Shown here: piece by piece, positions 25,381-34,804 of the stretch
How positions within the stretch are numbered: the first letter of the stretch is position 1
Layout of the letters: each line of letters begins with the position of its first letter
Assembly (NCBI RefSeq): GCF_032813545.1
Contig: NZ_CP136520.1
Coordinates: forward strand, 3,652,001-3,716,000
Reading direction: 5' to 3'
Origin: Nodosilinea sp. E11
GTDB lineage: Bacteria; Cyanobacteriota; Cyanobacteriia; Phormidesmidales; Phormidesmidaceae
DNA length: 64,000 nucleotides
Program-made: the position numbers and the translations under genes
The notes under the pieces: model-generated
What the model saw: the letters and a program-made list of their open reading frames with translations, nothing else
The model's database searches: none
What the model was told of the DNA's origin: nothing

Positions 25381-26508
25381 ATGTCTGATTCTTCCCTGCG
25401 CGTCTGCATCATCTTGGGCACTCGGCCCGAGGCTATCAAACTGGCTCCGGTGATTCGCGCCTTTCAGCAAGATCCCGCGCTTGATACCCAGGTGGTGCTC
25501 ACGGGCCAACACCGCGAAATGGTCGATCAGGTGATGGCGCTGTTTGCGCTGACTGCCGACGCTGACCTAGCTATTATGCAGCCGCAGCAAACCCTGACCG
25601 ACATCACCAGCCGCAGTTTGAAGGGGCTAGAGGCTCACTTTCAAACCCATCGCCCCGACCTCGTGATCGTTCAAGGCGATACCACGACGGCCTTTGCTGC
25701 CGCCCTAGCCGCGTTCTACCAAAAAATTCCGGTGGGTCACGTAGAGGCGGGCCTACGGACTGACAACATTTACAGCCCCTACCCTGAAGAAGCCAATCGA
25801 CGGTTGATTTCTCAGCTCACCACTCTGCACTTTGCCCCTACCACCACCGCTGTAGGTCACCTTAAAGCTGCTGGCGTGGTCGGCACCATTCACCACACGG
25901 GCAATACGGTAATCGATGCCCTGCTGACTGTGGCCGAGCAAAACCCCGACTGCCCCATCGATGGCCTCGACTGGGAAAACCACCGAGTGTTGCTAGCCAC
26001 GGTGCACCGTCGCGAAAACTGGGGTGCGCCCCTGGCGGAGATTGCCGCCGGGTTTCTCGCGATTCTCCAGGACCAGCCCGATACCGCGCTCCTGTTGCCG
26101 CTCCACCGCAACCCGGTGGTGCGCGACCCGTTGACCAAGCTGCTGGGCGATCATCCTCGGGTGTTTTTGACCGAGCCCCTCGACTACCGCCGTCTGGTGG
26201 GAGCCATGAGCCGCTGTCACCTGCTCTTGACTGACTCCGGTGGCCTGCAAGAAGAGGCTCCTGGCCTGGGTAAGCCTGTGCTGGTACTCCGCGATACGAC
26301 TGAGCGCCCCGAGGCCGTTGACGCTGGAACCGCTCGCTTGATTGGCACCAGCGCCGAGGCGATTAGCAGCAATGCCCTTGAGCTACTCACCGACCCCGTC
26401 GCCTACAGCGCCATGGCCCGAGCCGTGAATCCCTTTGGCGATGGCCATGCTGCCGATCGCATTCTGGCCATTGTCAAAGACTACTATGCAGGCCAGACCG
26501 ATCGGTGA
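25381..26508 (+). CDS. wecB: UDP-N-acetylglucosamine 2-epimerase (non-hydrolysing)
   Basis: 375 residues from ATG 25381, chosen because the conserved N-terminus RVCIILGTRPEAIKLAPVI follows directly. The family blocks QHREMV, VQGDTTTAFAAALAAFY, HVEAGLRTDNIYSPYPEE, HRRENWG, LHRNPVV and LLTDSGGLQEEA are all present. The enzyme interconverts UDP-GlcNAc and UDP-ManNAc in the cytoplasm for cell-wall or surface polysaccharide synthesis. It stands alone, with no polysaccharide genes next to it. A TGA ends the gene and no terminator is obvious. Confidence 0.95.
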   Translation: MSDSSLRVCIILGTRPEAIKLAPVIRAFQQDPALDTQVVLTGQHREMVDQVMALFALTADADLAIMQPQQTLTDITSRSLKGLEAHFQTHRPDLVIVQGDTTTAFAAALAAFYQKIPVGHVEAGLRTDNIYSPYPEEANRRLISQLTTLHFAPTTTAVGHLKAAGVVGTIHHTGNTVIDALLTVAEQNPDCPIDGLDWENHRVLLATVHRRENWGAPLAEIAAGFLAILQDQPDTALLLPLHRNPVVRDPLTKLLGDHPRVFLTEPLDYRRLVGAMSRCHLLLTDSGGLQEEAPGLGKPVLVLRDTTERPEAVDAGTARLIGTSAEAISSNALELLTDPVAYSAMARAVNPFGDGHAADRILAIVKDYYAGQTDR

Positions 26509-26799
26509 TGGGCTCAGACCTAGGCCGCATCATGAAATCCTGACATTGATCCAGCCTTCTCGGTGAATGCTCCCGTTAGTTCTTGAGCTAGTTCACGTTT
26601 TATACCCAACCGAAACCCTGCTCACAGCGTCTAACCAGCCCATTTGAGCCTACTTGCTGCCAATGCCGACACTGACCCCAGCGATCAGTATCACACTGGT
26701 ATTTCCGCAAGATCACGCAGCTAGTTTGCAGAATCGCGTACTTTACAGAAACTTGATGCAGCTACATTAGAACTTAACGGTGGTCATCTACCCAGAGCC

Positions 26800-27450
26800 A
26801 TGCCTTCTCAACCTCCATCAGAAACGCAGCAGTTCAACCGCGATGTGCAGTTTCTGCTCAAGCCCAACAACCCCCACGCGCGATCGCTGCTGGCTTTCAT
26901 TCAGCGCACTATCAGGCAGTTTGGGTTACAGGCCTACATCACCGAAATCGATATCTTTGTAGAAGCTTACCTGCGGGGCGTTAAGTACACCCAGCAACAC
27001 CAAGCCGAGATTCACCAGCCTAAGGCCTGGATGCGCAGCACCGCCTACAACATCATCCGCGAGTGCAAGCGCGATCGCCTCCACTACTCAGCGCTGGCCT
27101 TTGACGAACTGATGGATCAGGGACAGCTAGCGGGGGATACCCCCTTACCTGCCGCCGTCGATGATCAGGCCATTAGTAACGCCATCAGTGCAGTGCTCCA
27201 GGCCCTGGCCGCCCTCTCACCGGGCGATCGCGCTTTGATCCAATGGAAGGTGGTCGAAGGGCTCTCTTGGCAAGAGGTGCAAACCCGGTTCGTGGCCCAG
27301 GGCGAAGACCGTGTGTCTCAAGCTACCCTACGCAAGCGGGGCCAGCGGGCCTTGGAGCGCCTGCGACGGGCTTACCACCTGTTTAACGGCGAGCCCGGTT
27401 CCTGTGAGCTTGCCGACGATCTTTCTGATCACCTCGACGAGCAGCCCTAG
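26800..27450 (+). CDS. Sigma-70 family RNA polymerase sigma factor (ECF-like)
   Basis: 216 residues. Region 2 is recognisable at ~25-95 (ITEIDIFVEAYLRGVKYTQQ and KAWMRSTAYNIIRECKRDRL, the ECF P-x-x-W-x-x-x-x-A-x-N pattern). Region 4 at ~130-200 has a helix-turn-helix (LSPGDRALIQWKVVEGLSWQEV then LRKRGQRALERLRRAYH). The two are joined by an acidic linker. It is a group 4-like sigma factor typical of cyanobacteria. No obvious anti-sigma partner is adjacent. The ~290 bases upstream and ~265 downstream contain no further gene that I can support. Confidence 0.8.
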   Translation: MPSQPPSETQQFNRDVQFLLKPNNPHARSLLAFIQRTIRQFGLQAYITEIDIFVEAYLRGVKYTQQHQAEIHQPKAWMRSTAYNIIRECKRDRLHYSALAFDELMDQGQLAGDTPLPAAVDDQAISNAISAVLQALAALSPGDRALIQWKVVEGLSWQEVQTRFVAQGEDRVSQATLRKRGQRALERLRRAYHLFNGEPGSCELADDLSDHLDEQP

Positions 27451-27716
27451 GATTCCTAACCCATCCTGTCTGCCCACCCGTTTCTCCCCATAATTAGCTA
27501 GGAAGATTGTATAAATTCACGCTATGGCAGTTTGTCGAAAACACCCAAATGGGCATAATTAAGTTCGGGTTTGGGAAGTAAACGTTTGGGCAGTAAACTT
27601 TATAGAAGCTCCCTAGGTGGATCCTGTCGGGTGATACACTCGGCAATCATCTAAGCTGACAACAGGGGCACCCAATCGCGACCACCACCGTCTGAACTTG
27701 GTGACCTGAAAATTAC

Positions 27717-28625
27717 ATGACCAATACCGTCAGCCCTTTCGATGCTTCAACTCCGGCTTACGCTGGAGAACCCTCTCCGCTGGAGCCCCCCACCTCAGCT
27801 CAGCTCTTTACGCTGAAGTTTTGGGGTGTGCGCGGCAATATTCCAGCCCCGGGGGCTGATACGGTGCGCTACGGGGGCAACACCGCCTGCGTCGAGGTAG
27901 TGGTCGGGGGGCAGCGGCTGATTTTTGACGGCGGCACCGGGTTACGGGTACTGGGTTGCTATCTGATGCAGCAGGGGCAGCCCGTTAACGCCCACCTATT
28001 TTTTACCCATACCCACTGGGATCGCATTCAGGGCTTCCCGTTTTTTGCCCCGGCCTTTGCCTCTGCCACCCACCTCGATATCTACGGCGCACCAGCCCTG
28101 AATGGGGCCTCCATCAAGCAGTGTCTGATGGATCAAATGCTGCGGCCTAACTTTTTTAAGCCGCTGCAAACCATGTCTGCCTCCATGGCCTTTCACAACA
28201 TTGCGGCGGGTGATGCGCTTTCTCTAGGGGAGGTACTGGTCGAACCCTGGAGCCTCAACCGCGACACCAGTGCCTTAGGCTATCGGGTCACCTGGCAAAA
28301 CCGGGTTTTGGTTTACGCCACCGACACTGACTCGACCCAAACTAGCATTGACCCGAACCTATTGATGTTGGCTACCGGAGCCGACGTCTTGATCTTTGAC
28401 GGCACCTATGCCGATACGGCCTACTCAGACCCCAATCACTGCTGTCTAACGCCCTGGCACCTGGGCATTGAGATTGCTAAGGCTAGCCAAGTTAAGCATC
28501 TGGTGCTATTCCACCACAACCCCTGCCACAGCGACGATCAGCTCGACCAACTCGAGCGCCAGGTGCAGGCCAGCTATGCTCAAACTAGCTTGGCCAGAGA
28601 AGGTATTACCCTGAATCTGCTTTAG
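27717..28625 (+). CDS. MBL-fold metal-dependent hydrolase
   Basis: 302 residues. After a ~35-residue leader comes KFWGVRGNIPAPGADTVRYGGNTACVEV, the start of a metallo-beta-lactamase fold. The metal site is FTHTHWDRIQGFPFF; the usual H-x-H-x-D-H is H-T-H-W-D-R here, so one zinc-binding His is replaced by Arg, a change I believe is shared by many cyanobacterial relatives. Later metal ligands lie in ATDTDS, DGTYAD and LFHHNPCHSDDQLD. Such proteins are often linked to phosphodiesterase or response-regulator modules; the substrate is unknown. It is convergent with the SH3-domain gene. Confidence 0.8.
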   Translation: MTNTVSPFDASTPAYAGEPSPLEPPTSAQLFTLKFWGVRGNIPAPGADTVRYGGNTACVEVVVGGQRLIFDGGTGLRVLGCYLMQQGQPVNAHLFFTHTHWDRIQGFPFFAPAFASATHLDIYGAPALNGASIKQCLMDQMLRPNFFKPLQTMSASMAFHNIAAGDALSLGEVLVEPWSLNRDTSALGYRVTWQNRVLVYATDTDSTQTSIDPNLLMLATGADVLIFDGTYADTAYSDPNHCCLTPWHLGIEIAKASQVKHLVLFHHNPCHSDDQLDQLERQVQASYAQTSLAREGITLNLL

Positions 28626-28661
28626 CGCTTTAAGCGTTAACGCCGTCTAGACGAGGAACGG

Positions 28662-29333
28662 CTAGACCGGCTGAAGCAGATCGCCACGCACCCAGCCAGT
28701 GGTGCCTTGGTAAACAACCTGGTACCAGATAAAGCCGTCATTGGGGTTGCCAATGCGATCGATCACATCGACCACCTCACGACGGCGGGCGGTACCCACA
28801 ATGTCGCTACCCAGGCGCGGAGCCGATCGCAGTCGTGCCGCTTCCGCAGATAGGACTAAGGCCGGAGTGCCGGGAGCAAAGTTGTTGCCCTGAAAGTCGT
28901 TTGACCCCGATGCCACCCCCACCACAGCGTTAACGCCAGATTCTTGGAGCACAACGGTACCATCGGCGGCAATGATTTCTAGCTCGGTGTCGCCCTGACT
29001 GTTAATGCGAGCAAATCGCTGGGCTTCGCCCTGACTATTGGTGTAGACAGTTTGGTCACGGGTGCTGGGGACTAGCCGCGCCGGAGCGGCTCTGACTTCG
29101 ACTACATTGGTGGCCCGGTTGTAGAGGTTCATAAACAGATTTGAGTCAGTGCGGTAAATTCGCACCACCCTTGACTCGGTTTCAAAATACAGCACCGTTG
29201 CTGTCGTGCTGGCTTGGGCCAGGCGGGTCTGGGGATGGGGCATTGCCGGTGATTCCGGGACCCTAGCCAGCGCCGGGGCCGACAGTAGGCTGCAAGCCGC
29301 TAGAGACAGGCAAACTCGTTGAGACCGATTCAT
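28662..29333 (-). CDS. Secreted SH3b-domain protein
   Basis: 223 residues. MNRSQRVCLSLAACSLLSAPALARVPES is a classical signal peptide with cleavage after ALA. A central beta-rich region (TVLYFETESRVVRIYRTDSNLFMNLYN) of a kind frequent in cyanobacterial exported proteins is followed by a C-terminal bacterial SH3 domain: LRSAPRLGSDIVGTARRREVVDVI and WYQVVYQGTTGWVRGDLL. SH3b domains usually bind peptidoglycan or surface peptides. No catalytic domain is present. The gene is separate from the ABC ATPase upstream by ~180 bases. Confidence 0.75.
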   Translation of the reverse strand: MNRSQRVCLSLAACSLLSAPALARVPESPAMPHPQTRLAQASTTATVLYFETESRVVRIYRTDSNLFMNLYNRATNVVEVRAAPARLVPSTRDQTVYTNSQGEAQRFARINSQGDTELEIIAADGTVVLQESGVNAVVGVASGSNDFQGNNFAPGTPALVLSAEAARLRSAPRLGSDIVGTARRREVVDVIDRIGNPNDGFIWYQVVYQGTTGWVRGDLLQPV

Positions 29334-29517
29334 AGGCTGTGACCTGAAATGATGATGGCAAACCGGCGCTTAAGGCCCAGCGCCTAAGCGTAACCTTACT
29401 GCAAAATTTTAGAGCCGTTAACTGGGGTACAGTCGCAACTGAGTACGCGGGGTGCAAATAGGCCGTAGGCGAGGGGACCTATCGTCTGCGGCCCACTTGC
29501 CGCAGGGGCTGCGATCG

Positions 29518-30657
29518 CTAGAGTCCTGAAAGTACCGATGCCGGACTAACCAAGCGGGCACCTGTATCGACCCCGTCGCCCTGGCTCGGATACAGGCGCA
29601 TTCGCTGGGAAGGCACAGTGATTTGCACCCGGCTGCCGGCGGCAATGGGCTTGCCTACCGGCAGACGAGCGTGGAGCAGTCTCCCAGAAGGGGTTTGGAG
29701 GCAGTACTTATACTCGCGGCCCAAAAACTGGCGATCGCGCACCACCACGGCCCCTGCAGCATCTTCCACCAGCGCAATATCTTCCTGGCGCACCATGAGA
29801 TCAGCCGCAGTGGGGGCAGCCCCGTCGGCCTCTAGAGCAAAGCAGCCCACCTCGGTCTGCCAACCCTGGGCGCTGGGCTGGGCTGGTAAAAAGTTGGCCT
29901 GGGTCACAAACTCGGCCACAAAGCGCGAAGTCGGCTGGCCGTAAACTACCTCTGGGGTATCGATCTGCTCTAGACGGCCCTGGTTCATCACCGCCACGCG
30001 ATCGGCCAGCGCCAAGGCTTCTTCTTGATCATGGGTGACAAACACCCCTGAAGCGCCCACCTGGCGTAAAATGTCGCGCACCTCCTGGCGCAGGTAGAGG
30101 CGTACCTGCACGTCTAGGTTGCTAAAGGGTTCATCAAGCAAAATAATTGCGGGCCGGGGAGCTAGGGCTCGAGCCAGGGCCACCCGCTGCTGTTGCCCCC
30201 CCGACAGCTCATGGGGAAAGCGATGCTTGAGCCCCTCTAGGCCTACCAGGGCGATCGCCGCTGCCGTTTGCTGCTGAATGTCCCCGGGCGATCGCGATCC
30301 GCGCCGAGACGACCGCTTGGCTCCGGGCCGCTGCAAGCCAAAGGCCACATTCTTTTCTACGGTCAGGTGCGGAAACAGGGCATAGTCTTGGAACACAATG
30401 CCCACGTCGCGCCGCTCAGGGGGTAGCCAGGTGGCTCCACCGACCGACTGCCCCGCCAAAAAAATAGCGCCCCCATCGGGCCGTTCAAACCCGGCAATCA
30501 ATCGCAGTAGAGTGGTCTTGCCACAGCCCGACGGCCCCAGCAGCCCCAAAATTTCTCCCTGTCCCAAGGCCAAACTCACCCCGTCTACGGCAGGAGGCAG
30601 CTGGGGACTATAGCGTTTGGTAACAGCATCGAGGCGCAGAATATCGAGTGGAGTCAT
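29518..30657 (-). CDS. Fbp/Pot-type ABC transporter ATPase
   Basis: 379 residues from the ATG at 30657 (an earlier TTG adds two). Walker [21 protein letters not shown]-loop [12 protein letters not shown], signature [15 protein letters not shown], Walker [13 protein letters not shown], and [13 protein letters not shown] are complete. The C-terminal ~130 residues are a TOBE-like regulatory region ([37 protein letters not shown]). Subgroup features fit importers of iron(III), spermidine or thiamine (FbpC/PotA type). No permease or binding protein gene is nearby, so its partners must be elsewhere. Confidence 0.9.
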   Translation of the reverse strand: MTPLDILRLDAVTKRYSPQLPPAVDGVSLALGQGEILGLLGPSGCGKTTLLRLIAGFERPDGGAIFLAGQSVGGATWLPPERRDVGIVFQDYALFPHLTVEKNVAFGLQRPGAKRSSRRGSRSPGDIQQQTAAAIALVGLEGLKHRFPHELSGGQQQRVALARALAPRPAIILLDEPFSNLDVQVRLYLRQEVRDILRQVGASGVFVTHDQEEALALADRVAVMNQGRLEQIDTPEVVYGQPTSRFVAEFVTQANFLPAQPSAQGWQTEVGCFALEADGAAPTAADLMVRQEDIALVEDAAGAVVVRDRQFLGREYKYCLQTPSGRLLHARLPVGKPIAAGSRVQITVPSQRMRLYPSQGDGVDTGARLVSPASVLSGL

Positions 30658-30989
30658 AGACAAGCAAGTTAAAGGGTCACAGGTAAAGGGCTACAGCCAA
30701 TACAAGGCTATAGCAGCCGCTGTGAGCATCGTTATTGAAAATGCTATTCATCTAAATATACCGCCTGACGAGACAGCGATCGCTCGTTTGAAAACCGGCT
30801 AAAAGCACAGGGCAAAGCGGAGAACCGCCTCGTTGGGGCTATTCTGGAAGCCTCAGCAGCCTTCCCCACAGGGCAGCATCAAGCGTCAATTATCACCCAT
30901 CACAGTCGTTTGAGCCTGTCCTGTAGGGGCACTCAGGGTGAGCATAATTCTTATTAAGAGCTGTGAAAACTCAAGTTCAGCTCACTCAG
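30658..30989. other. Non-coding stretch upstream of the ABC ATPase
   Basis: About 330 bases between two minus-strand genes. One open frame of ~60 codons crosses the ATPase start but has no ribosome-binding site and atypical composition. I see no RNA gene or clear terminator. Confidence 0.4.
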
Positions 30990-31604
30990 TTAGGCCAGGG
31001 TCAGGGCCGTCGTAATCGTCCAAACATCGACTAACAGCAGCAGCAGAGTGAACCCGAGCAAAATAAAATACATCCAGGGCTGGGCTAGGGGTTTGACATC
31101 CTGAGTGTCAAGACCGGTGTGGGTCTGCACCAACTCTACCAGCCGCGCAAACCCCGCCACCCGCATCGGCAGCAAGTAGGCCTGCTGATCGACTCCAACA
31201 AAATAGTAAACAATGCCCCCCTGCCCGGTAGACCGAGGTTTGAGGGCTTGGACATCGGCCCAAGCCAATTGCCAGCTGCTGCGAAACAGCCAACGAATCC
31301 AGGCTGGATAAGTCACTTGAATACCGTCGCTATCGACCTCAACCCGCTGACCTAGAGCACCATAAAGGCCTATGCCGCCCAGCAAAATCCCTGCTGTTAG
31401 CCCTAGCGGTGGCACGGCAGCCTGGGTAGCCTGAGCGAGAACGGGAAGTGGCCCCATCAGCGACAGATACAACAGCAGCAGCGTCAGGCGAATTAGCGGC
31501 GCAATTCGGAATACGTGACGCGTTAGGTCGGCGTTGCCCGCCTCTGAGGGAGCAGCCAGAGACGAAGACTCAGCCATAGCAGTAGATCGAGATGACATCA
31601 GCAC
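30990..31604 (-). CDS. Membrane protein with PH-like domain, function unknown
   Basis: 204 residues; the start could be one of several Met codons (MAESSSLAAP is the most natural). Two hydrophobic segments (IRLTLLLLYLSLMGPLPVLA and PPLGLTAGILLGGIGLYGAL) precede a soluble part QRVEVDSDGIQVTYPAWIRWLFRSSWQLAWADVQALKP, which looks like a small PH-like beta domain, and a C-terminal TM (FILLGFTLLLLLVDVWTI). I recall similar conserved hypothetical proteins in cyanobacteria but no function. It and the DUF4079 gene upstream share a strand, with ~120 bases between. Confidence 0.65.
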   Translation of the reverse strand: MLMSSRSTAMAESSSLAAPSEAGNADLTRHVFRIAPLIRLTLLLLYLSLMGPLPVLAQATQAAVPPLGLTAGILLGGIGLYGALGQRVEVDSDGIQVTYPAWIRWLFRSSWQLAWADVQALKPRSTGQGGIVYYFVGVDQQAYLLPMRVAGFARLVELVQTHTGLDTQDVKPLAQPWMYFILLGFTLLLLLVDVWTITTALTLA

Positions 31605-31727
31605 AAGCGCAATTTGGGGCGGATTGGCTCGCTAACCCACCACGGGTTTTCGTGCCCAAACGTCTTTTTCGAGAATGCCGCCGTAGCCGTCATACAGCCT
31701 GGGCAATCTCACTTAGGCCTCAACTCA

Positions 31728-32165
31728 TTACGGTAAATACTTTTGCACCACCTGCCAACCCGATAACCCCACCGCCACCAGCCCTAGCCCCAACACACCA
31801 TTGAGCGTGACATGAAGCCGCCTGGCCCAGGGGCGCTCCGGCGAAATGCGGTTCGCACTCCAGGCCGAAATCAATACCAGCGCCACTACCGCCAGGCCAA
31901 ATAGAAGATGTATGGAGTGCCCCAGACTGCCATACTCTCCCAGGGTGCCAACGATGCCGATGCTGAGCAACACCAGCACTAAGGTCACCATGCTTATACC
32001 CAGGCCCAGGTGCAACGGGCGCAGCCAGGCCGAGCGTTCTATGGGCTTAGAGCGGGTGTAGTATAAAACTCCGCCAGTAATGGCCAACAGACCATAGCCT
32101 GTCAACGTCAGCCCCATTGACCAAGCGGCAATGCGCCAGAGCCACAGAAATGATGGTAGGTTCAC
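31728..32165 (-). CDS. DUF4079-like four-helix membrane protein
   Basis: 145 residues with four hydrophobic helices (WRIAAWSMGLTLTGYGLLAI, LHLGLGISMVTLVLVLLSIG, GHSIHLLFGLAVVALVLISA, VTLNGVLGLGLVAVGLSGW). Histidines lie at helix starts (RPLHLGLG, GHSIHLL, RRLHVTLN), as in the cyanobacterial and plastid DUF4079 family, which looks cytochrome b-like. Function unknown; heme binding is only suggested by the histidines. Likely in the thylakoid or plasma membrane. Confidence 0.7.
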   Translation of the reverse strand: MNLPSFLWLWRIAAWSMGLTLTGYGLLAITGGVLYYTRSKPIERSAWLRPLHLGLGISMVTLVLVLLSIGIVGTLGEYGSLGHSIHLLFGLAVVALVLISAWSANRISPERPWARRLHVTLNGVLGLGLVAVGLSGWQVVQKYLP

Positions 32166-32296
32166 TGTCTTCCCTAAATGTCACCACCAGCGATGTGCCG
32201 GTGGCCCAGAAGAGGCAGGCAACCTACCTTCAACATACTGCTCAGGCTCGACAGCCATGCCTTGGGCACCACTCGCTAGACCCCCAATGTAGCAGG

Positions 32297-32662
32297 CTAG
32301 CTAGCCGGCGACACAGCAACTGCTGCTGGTGGTTCACTGAATGGCTCAGCTAGTCGACTGGCTTCAAGCTCGGCCCCTGGGGCAGGCTCAAACGTCGATG
32401 ACTCAGGGGCCTCTACCTCAAGCCGTTCGCAGGGAATGCTGTCGGACAAAATAGCACTGGCCATCATGCCGGTGTGAATCTCTAAGATTGCCTTTGAAAC
32501 GGTTTCAAAGAGCAATCGCTGACCTGGAAAAACCACCCGTTCAAAGTACCAATCCGGCACGTTGGTAATGCGAGCAACCTGAATCTTACTGGTGGCATTG
32601 ATGTAGCAACAGAGAATCTGACTCTGTCCATCAGAGGGAAGGGGATCAAGGATTTGTGCCAT
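32297..32662 (-). CDS. DUF1830 protein
   Basis: 121 residues from the ATG at 32662, preferred over an upstream start because MAQILDPLPSD begins the conserved part. The core ILCCYINATSKIQVARITNVPDWYFERVVFPGQRLLFE is the DUF1830 signature, a small cyanobacteria-specific family. The last ~45 residues are Pro/Ala/Glu-rich and look disordered, longer than usual. Function unknown. Confidence 0.8.
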   Translation of the reverse strand: MAQILDPLPSDGQSQILCCYINATSKIQVARITNVPDWYFERVVFPGQRLLFETVSKAILEIHTGMMASAILSDSIPCERLEVEAPESSTFEPAPGAELEASRLAEPFSEPPAAVAVSPAS

Positions 32663-33164
32663 TGATGCTTTACGGCAATACTGCAAGAATCACTACGCAG
32701 AGCGTAACACCTTGCGATCCCCGGCTGTTGTAAAGGCGACTACCAACCCCCCCAACCTCTTCATTATTCAGAATATTTAGACACACTGCTTTAGACTTCG
32801 CAATGACGTCCGCTCAGCAGGTGTTTTTAGCCTTTCCCCGGTGCTTAGCTCCAAGCAAATCTTGCTCTTAGCACTCCACTTATCAAAATCTATCTATCGG
32901 ATGAAAGTTTAATAGTGTTTTTATACCATGGCTAGAGGATTTTATTTCTTTTCTGTCCCTCAGATCGATAGCCTCGTTGGTATACCTGCACACTCAGCCG
33001 AGTGTGTGGGTTTGTCGTTGTTAAGTTAGCAGATGCCGATTGAGTGAGGTCTATAGGTCAGGCATTAGGTCGAAGAGATTTATGCTCTGGCTCAACCCAA
33101 GCGAAGGGACGGTGTTATCGTAAAGATATATATCAAGACTGAGAAGCTATCCAGCCTGAGAAGC
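32663..33164. other. Long non-coding region before the radical SAM gene
   Basis: About 500 bases between divergent genes. It contains an 18-bp inverted repeat CACACTCAGCCGAGTGTG near 32989 and AT-rich stretches around 32890-32960 suited to promoters. I see no gene or known RNA in it, but the length is enough for a small RNA or a long regulated leader. Confidence 0.45.
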
Positions 33165-34760
33165 ATGTCTTTTTCCACCGCCAGCCAGGCCCGTGTGCTC
33201 TACGTACGGCTACCCTGCAATCCCATTTTTCCCATTGGCGTGGTTTACTTAGCCGACCACGTGCACAAGCTATTTCCTGCTCTAGAACAGCGAATTTTTG
33301 ATCTAGGGGCCGTGCCTCCCCTGGACTATGGTGCTGCTCTCGATCGCTGCATTGATGACTTTAAGCCCACCCTGCTGGTGTTTTCCTGGCGGGATATCCA
33401 AATTTTTGCGCCGGTGGGCGGGCGCGGCGGCAACCCGTTACAAAACGCCTTTGAATTTTTCTATGCTCGCAACCTGTGGCTCAAGGCGCGCGGTGCCCTA
33501 GGGGGTCTGCGCATGGCCACCACTTATTTAGCGGAACTGTGGCGCAACCAGGGGCTGATTAAGCGAGGCTTTAAACGTGCCCAGCGCTACTGTCAAAACG
33601 TCACCACCGTAGTGGGTGGCGGCGCGGTGAGCGTGTTCTATGAGCAGCTTCACAACCGCCTGCCCAAGGGCACCATTATCTCTGTCGGCGAAGGCGAAAT
33701 GCTGCTGGAGCGGATCTTGCGGGGCGAAGATTTTGCTGACCAGCGCTGCTACATTGCGGGGGAGACTACTCCGCGCGATCGCCTGATTCACGAAGAGCCT
33801 GCGCCGCTAGAAAAAACCGCCTGCAACTACGACTACATCGAGGCCATCTGGCCCGAGTTTAACTACTATCTGCAAGACCAAGATTTTTACGTGGGTGTGC
33901 AGACCAAACGGGGCTGCCCCCACAACTGCTGCTACTGTATCTACACCGTGGTTGAGGGCAAGCAGGTGCGCATTAACCCCGCCGAAGAGGTGGTGGCCGA
34001 AATGCAGCAGCTGTATAAGCGAGGTGTGCGTAATTTCTGGTTCACCGATGCCCAGTTTATCCCGGCTCGCCGCTTCATGCGGGATGCAGAGGAACTGCTG
34101 GAGAAGATTCTTGAGGCGGGCATGACCGATATTCACTGGGCGGCCTATATTCGGGCCGACAACCTGACGCCAAACCTCTGTAAGCTGATGGCCGAAACGG
34201 GCATGAATTACTTTGAGATCGGCATTACCAGCGGCTCCCAAGAACTGGTGCGCAAAATGCGGATGGGCTACAACTTGCGCACGGTGCTGCAAAACTGCAA
34301 AGACCTCAAGGCCGCCGGGTTTAATGATCTGGTTTCGGTCAACTACTCGTTCAACGTGATCGATGAGCGGCCAGAGACCATTCGCCAGACCCTGGCCTAT
34401 CACCGCGCCCTAGAGGAGGTGTTTGGCCGCGACAAAGTCGAGCCTGCGATCTTCTTTATTGGTCTTCAGCCCCATACTCACCTAGAAGAGTACGCCTTTG
34501 AGAAAAATATGCTCAAGCGTGACTACAATCCGCTAGATATTCACTTGCCCTGGGTGTCTAAAAAGCTGCTGTGGAATCCAGAACCGCTAGGCTCGTTTTT
34601 TGGGCAGGTTTGCCTTGAGGCCTGGCAGCGTAACCCCGACGACTTTGGCCGCGAGGTGATGGATATTCTCGAAGAACGTCTGGGGCTGGCTCCCTTAGAA
34701 GAAGCTCTCAGTGCCCCAATTGAGCCCACCCAACGCCCTTTAGCTGCGGTGCCGTCATAG
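33165..34760 (+). CDS. B12-binding-type radical SAM protein
   Basis: 531 residues. The N-terminal ~200 residues (RVLYVRLPCNPIFPIGVVYLAD) have the layout of a cobalamin-binding-type domain without the classical D-x-H-x-x-G. The radical SAM core begins YVGVQTKRGCPHNCCYCIY, the C-x3-C-x2-C cluster motif, and continues with FWFTDAQFIPARRF and GITSGSQELVRKMRMGY. I recall this protein family being labelled photosystem II high light acclimation radical SAM protein in cyanobacterial annotations, but the reaction is not known to me. It is cytoplasmic. A ~480-base non-coding region precedes it. Confidence 0.85.
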   Translation: MSFSTASQARVLYVRLPCNPIFPIGVVYLADHVHKLFPALEQRIFDLGAVPPLDYGAALDRCIDDFKPTLLVFSWRDIQIFAPVGGRGGNPLQNAFEFFYARNLWLKARGALGGLRMATTYLAELWRNQGLIKRGFKRAQRYCQNVTTVVGGGAVSVFYEQLHNRLPKGTIISVGEGEMLLERILRGEDFADQRCYIAGETTPRDRLIHEEPAPLEKTACNYDYIEAIWPEFNYYLQDQDFYVGVQTKRGCPHNCCYCIYTVVEGKQVRINPAEEVVAEMQQLYKRGVRNFWFTDAQFIPARRFMRDAEELLEKILEAGMTDIHWAAYIRADNLTPNLCKLMAETGMNYFEIGITSGSQELVRKMRMGYNLRTVLQNCKDLKAAGFNDLVSVNYSFNVIDERPETIRQTLAYHRALEEVFGRDKVEPAIFFIGLQPHTHLEEYAFEKNMLKRDYNPLDIHLPWVSKKLLWNPEPLGSFFGQVCLEAWQRNPDDFGREVMDILEERLGLAPLEEALSAPIEPTQRPLAAVPS

Positions 34761-34804
34761 TTTTACTTAAGCTTGTCGCCCCAAACGGCGGGATTTCGAT
34801 TGAG

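Noticed and set aside
30617..30802. Possible 61-residue protein upstream of the ABC ATPase
   Set aside because: Crosses the ATPase start antisense, no ribosome-binding site, no recognisable features.
33807..34403. 198-codon minus-strand open frame inside the radical SAM gene
   Set aside because: Opposite strand holds the cluster motif and family blocks; no ribosome-binding site.
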